64,000 bases of DNA, taken from NCBI GenBank assembly GCA_902543295.1, contig CACBXW010000001.1:1-64000 (forward strand), read 5' to 3'. Under the pieces are notes generated by a model that saw only the letters and a program-made list of their open reading frames with translations, did no database searches and had not been told where the DNA came from. Of the stretch, positions 61,601 to 64,000 are shown piece after piece. This DNA comes from an uncultured Pelagibacteraceae bacterium. Lineage in GTDB: Bacteria; Pseudomonadota; Alphaproteobacteria; Pelagibacterales; Pelagibacteraceae. The position numbers and the translations under genes were made by a program. Each line of letters opens with the position of its first letter. Position 1 is the stretch's first letter.

Positions 61601-63000
61601 GATTCTTAAAAATTTTATTACTAATATTATTTTCAATCAATATTCAAAATACCTCTAACGCAGCAAACATGCCTGCGTCTTTTGCAGATCTAGCTGAAAA
61701 ATTAATGCCATCAGTAGTAAATATCTCGACTACAACAACAATAACCACAAGGTCTAATCCATTTCCATTTGAGTTTCCTCCTGGTTCTCCTTTTGAAGAT
61801 ATGTTCAAAGATTATGGAACTCCTCAAAAGAGACAAACAAGTGCGCTTGGTTCTGGCTTTATAATAGATGAAAAAGGAATTGTTATTACAAATAATCACG
61901 TGATACAGGGCGCAGAAGATGTTTTTGTTAGAGTTAATGGTGAAAAAAATATAAAGGCAAAAGTAATTGGAGCTGATCCTGGCATGGATTTGGCTGTTCT
62001 TCAAATAGAGTCAGATCAAAAATTCATACCAGTTAAATTTGGTGACTCTGATATCGCAAGAATAGGTGATTGGGTTATTGCTATTGGGAATCCATTTGGC
62101 TTAGGTGGAACGGTTACTGCAGGAATAATCTCTGCAAGAAACAGAAGTATCGGTCTTTCTAGATATGAAGACTACATTCAAACTGATGCATCAATTAACC
62201 AAGGTAATTCAGGTGGTCCATTGTTTAATATGGATGGAGATGTAATTGGAATTAATACAGCTATATTAGGTCAATCAGGTTCAATTGGAATTGGTTTTGC
62301 AATACCTTCTAATAGTGCACAAAAAGTAATTAATCAATTAATTGAATTTGGTGAAACTAAAAGAGGATGGTTAGGTGTTAGAATTCAAACAGTCACAAAA
62401 GATATTGCAGATGTTGAAAAATTAGATGAACCTAGAGGAGCACTTGTTGCTAGCGTAGCTGAAAATAGTCCATCAGATAAGGGCGGAATAAAAGCTGGAG
62501 ACATAATTTTAGAATTTGATGGCAAAAAAATTAATGAAATGAGTGAACTTCCAAGAATAGTTGCAGAAACTGAAGTTGGAAAAAAAGTAAAATTAAAAGT
62601 TTGGAGAAATAAACGTGAAATAACTAAGGAAATTATACTTGGAAGACTAGAAACATCCGAAGATTTTAAATCCCAAGGTTTAGTAACTGAAAAACCTAAA
62701 GAAGATGCAATAGATGGTCTGAAGATAAAAGTGAGATTGCTAAATAAAGATGACATTAAACAAAGAAATTTACCAAAAAATACAACAGGATTAGTTATCA
62801 CAGAAATTGATAAAGATAGCCCAGTTAATTATCTTCAAGTAAATAATATTATTGTTGAAGCACAGAAGAAAAAGATCAACACCATTGGAGATCTAGATAA
62901 CATTGTAAAACTAGCTCTAAAAAGTAATGATAAAAGTTTACTTATCGCAATTTACAATAACAATAACCAAAGAAGATATATTGGTGTTAAACTAAATTAA
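61597..63000 (+). CDS. degP: DegP/DegQ (Do family) serine protease (start moved to MRFLKILL)
   Basis: Signal peptide; SGFIIDEKGIVITNNHVI, DLAVLQI, QTDASINQGNSGGPLFN; two PDZ-like regions. Confidence 0.94.
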   Translation: MRFLKILLLILFSINIQNTSNAANMPASFADLAEKLMPSVVNISTTTTITTRSNPFPFEFPPGSPFEDMFKDYGTPQKRQTSALGSGFIIDEKGIVITNNHVIQGAEDVFVRVNGEKNIKAKVIGADPGMDLAVLQIESDQKFIPVKFGDSDIARIGDWVIAIGNPFGLGGTVTAGIISARNRSIGLSRYEDYIQTDASINQGNSGGPLFNMDGDVIGINTAILGQSGSIGIGFAIPSNSAQKVINQLIEFGETKRGWLGVRIQTVTKDIADVEKLDEPRGALVASVAENSPSDKGGIKAGDIILEFDGKKINEMSELPRIVAETEVGKKVKLKVWRNKREITKEIILGRLETSEDFKSQGLVTEKPKEDAIDGLKIKVRLLNKDDIKQRNLPKNTTGLVITEIDKDSPVNYLQVNNIIVEAQKKKINTIGDLDNIVKLALKSNDKSLLIAIYNNNNQRRYIGVKLN

Positions 63001-63920
63001 TGGACCTAAAGTCCAAAATAATTCTTATTTCAGGACCAACTGCATCTGGAAAATCAAAATTTGCTGTAAAGCTTGCAAAAAAAGTAAATGGAGAAGTTAT
63101 AAATGCAGATAGTATGCAAATATTTAAAGAATTAAAAATTCTTACAGCAAGACCTCAGCGAAATGATTTAAAAAATATAAATCATCATTTATATGGATTT
63201 AAAAGTGTAAAGGAAAATTATTCTACAGGAAATTGGCTTAAGGATGCCAAGAAAAAAATTAACAGTATTAAGAAAAAGAACAAAATTCCAATTCTTGTTG
63301 GTGGCACTGGTTTATATTTTAAAGCGCTTATCGATGGTATTGTTAAAATTCCCGATATCCCACTCACTATTCGAAATAGAATAAGAAAAAAACAATCAAA
63401 AATAGGACAAATTAAATTTTACTCTGAGCTTATTAAACTAGATCCGCTCTGCAAAAAAAAAATTAACAAAAATGATTCTCAAAGATCAATAAGAGCCTAT
63501 GAAGTAAAAAAGTTTACAAATAAATCTTTGTTTGATTGGTATAATGAAACATATTCTGATTTTACTAAAGACAGTTTCATAAAGTTACATATCGATTATC
63601 CTAGAGATAAGTTAATAGAAAGAATTTATGTAAGAACAAATGAAATGTTAAGAGATGGAGCAATAAAAGAGGCTAAGAGGTTTTATAAATTAAGAGTAAA
63701 GAAAGATTTATCATCTAATAAAGTTATTGGTCTAAGCGAGATTAAAGAATATCTCGACAAAAAAATAGATCTTACTGAATTGAAAGAAAAAATATCAATA
63801 AAAACAAGGCAATATGCTAAGAGACAGTCCACTTGGGCAAGAGGACAAATGTCTGACTGGCAAAAAATAAAATTTAATACTCTTAAATCATATTTAAAAA
63901 AATTTCCTAAATCAGCATAG
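63000..63920 (+). CDS. miaA: tRNA dimethylallyltransferase
   Basis: ILISGPTASGKSKFAVKLAKK, INADSMQIFKELKILTARP, ILVGGTGLYFKAL, RQYAKRQSTWARGQ. Confidence 0.95.
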   Translation: MDLKSKIILISGPTASGKSKFAVKLAKKVNGEVINADSMQIFKELKILTARPQRNDLKNINHHLYGFKSVKENYSTGNWLKDAKKKINSIKKKNKIPILVGGTGLYFKALIDGIVKIPDIPLTIRNRIRKKQSKIGQIKFYSELIKLDPLCKKKINKNDSQRSIRAYEVKKFTNKSLFDWYNETYSDFTKDSFIKLHIDYPRDKLIERIYVRTNEMLRDGAIKEAKRFYKLRVKKDLSSNKVIGLSEIKEYLDKKIDLTELKEKISIKTRQYAKRQSTWARGQMSDWQKIKFNTLKSYLKKFPKSA

Positions 63921-63961
63921 ATTGCTTGACCTATTAGCACAACTTCAGCTAGATTGTCTGA

Positions 63962-64000
63962 ATGTCAAAATTATACTCTGGAGCTGAAATCGTATTTAAG
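63962..64000 (+). CDS. ilvB: acetolactate synthase large subunit, N-terminus only (cut by window end)
   Basis: ATG TCA AAA TTA TAC TCT GGA GCT GAA ATC GTA TTT AAG = MSKLYSGAEIVFK, typical IlvB start. Confidence 0.65.
   Translation, partial: MSKLYSGAEIVFK

Noticed and set aside
62385-62801. 138-aa minus-strand ORF opposite degP
   Set aside because: Shadow ORF antisense to a confidently identified protease; no family features.
1-64000. CRISPR array, toxin-antitoxin, transposon or prophage signatures
   Set aside because: No regularly spaced direct repeats, transposase, integrase or phage structural genes recognised by eye; the RuvC-like gene is the only phage-flavoured element.

Overview
AT-rich alphaproteobacterial window. 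Gene order and protein character suggest the SAR11/Pelagibacterales lineage (inference, no database search was run). Positions 1-9440 are a strand-mixed accessory surface-polysaccharide block: GDP-fucose synthesis, a GT11-like fucosyltransferase, RfbH/RfbE-like deoxysugar enzymes and several glycosyltransferases. It stops at a lone 5S rRNA (9445-9562) that has no 16S or 23S beside it in the window. From about 10.4 kb onward the window is densely packed core genome: rpmJ, pntAA/AB/B, tRNA-fMet, rpsU, rpmE, efp, tkt-gap-pgk-fba, zapA, yebC, tolQRAB-pal-cpoB, tilS, ftsH-folP-glmM, thiD, purA, rpoH, rluD, tRNA-Arg, xseB-ispA-dxs, aroC, pdxH, glyQS-ppdK, nadC/nadA, tRNA-Leu, a circularly permuted two-piece tmRNA, thyX, mrp, hflKC, degP/Q, miaA and the start of ilvB. 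The best second-look items are: the split 5S at the island edge with its own promoter-like sequence and a CDS 8 nt downstream; a phage-type RuvC-like gene in the yebC-tol slot with no ruvAB; the permuted tmRNA with tag ANESYALAA; convergent genes sharing palindromic stop codons; and long poly-A tracts inside coding regions, including the fucosyltransferase. No CRISPR array, transposase or integrase was recognised.
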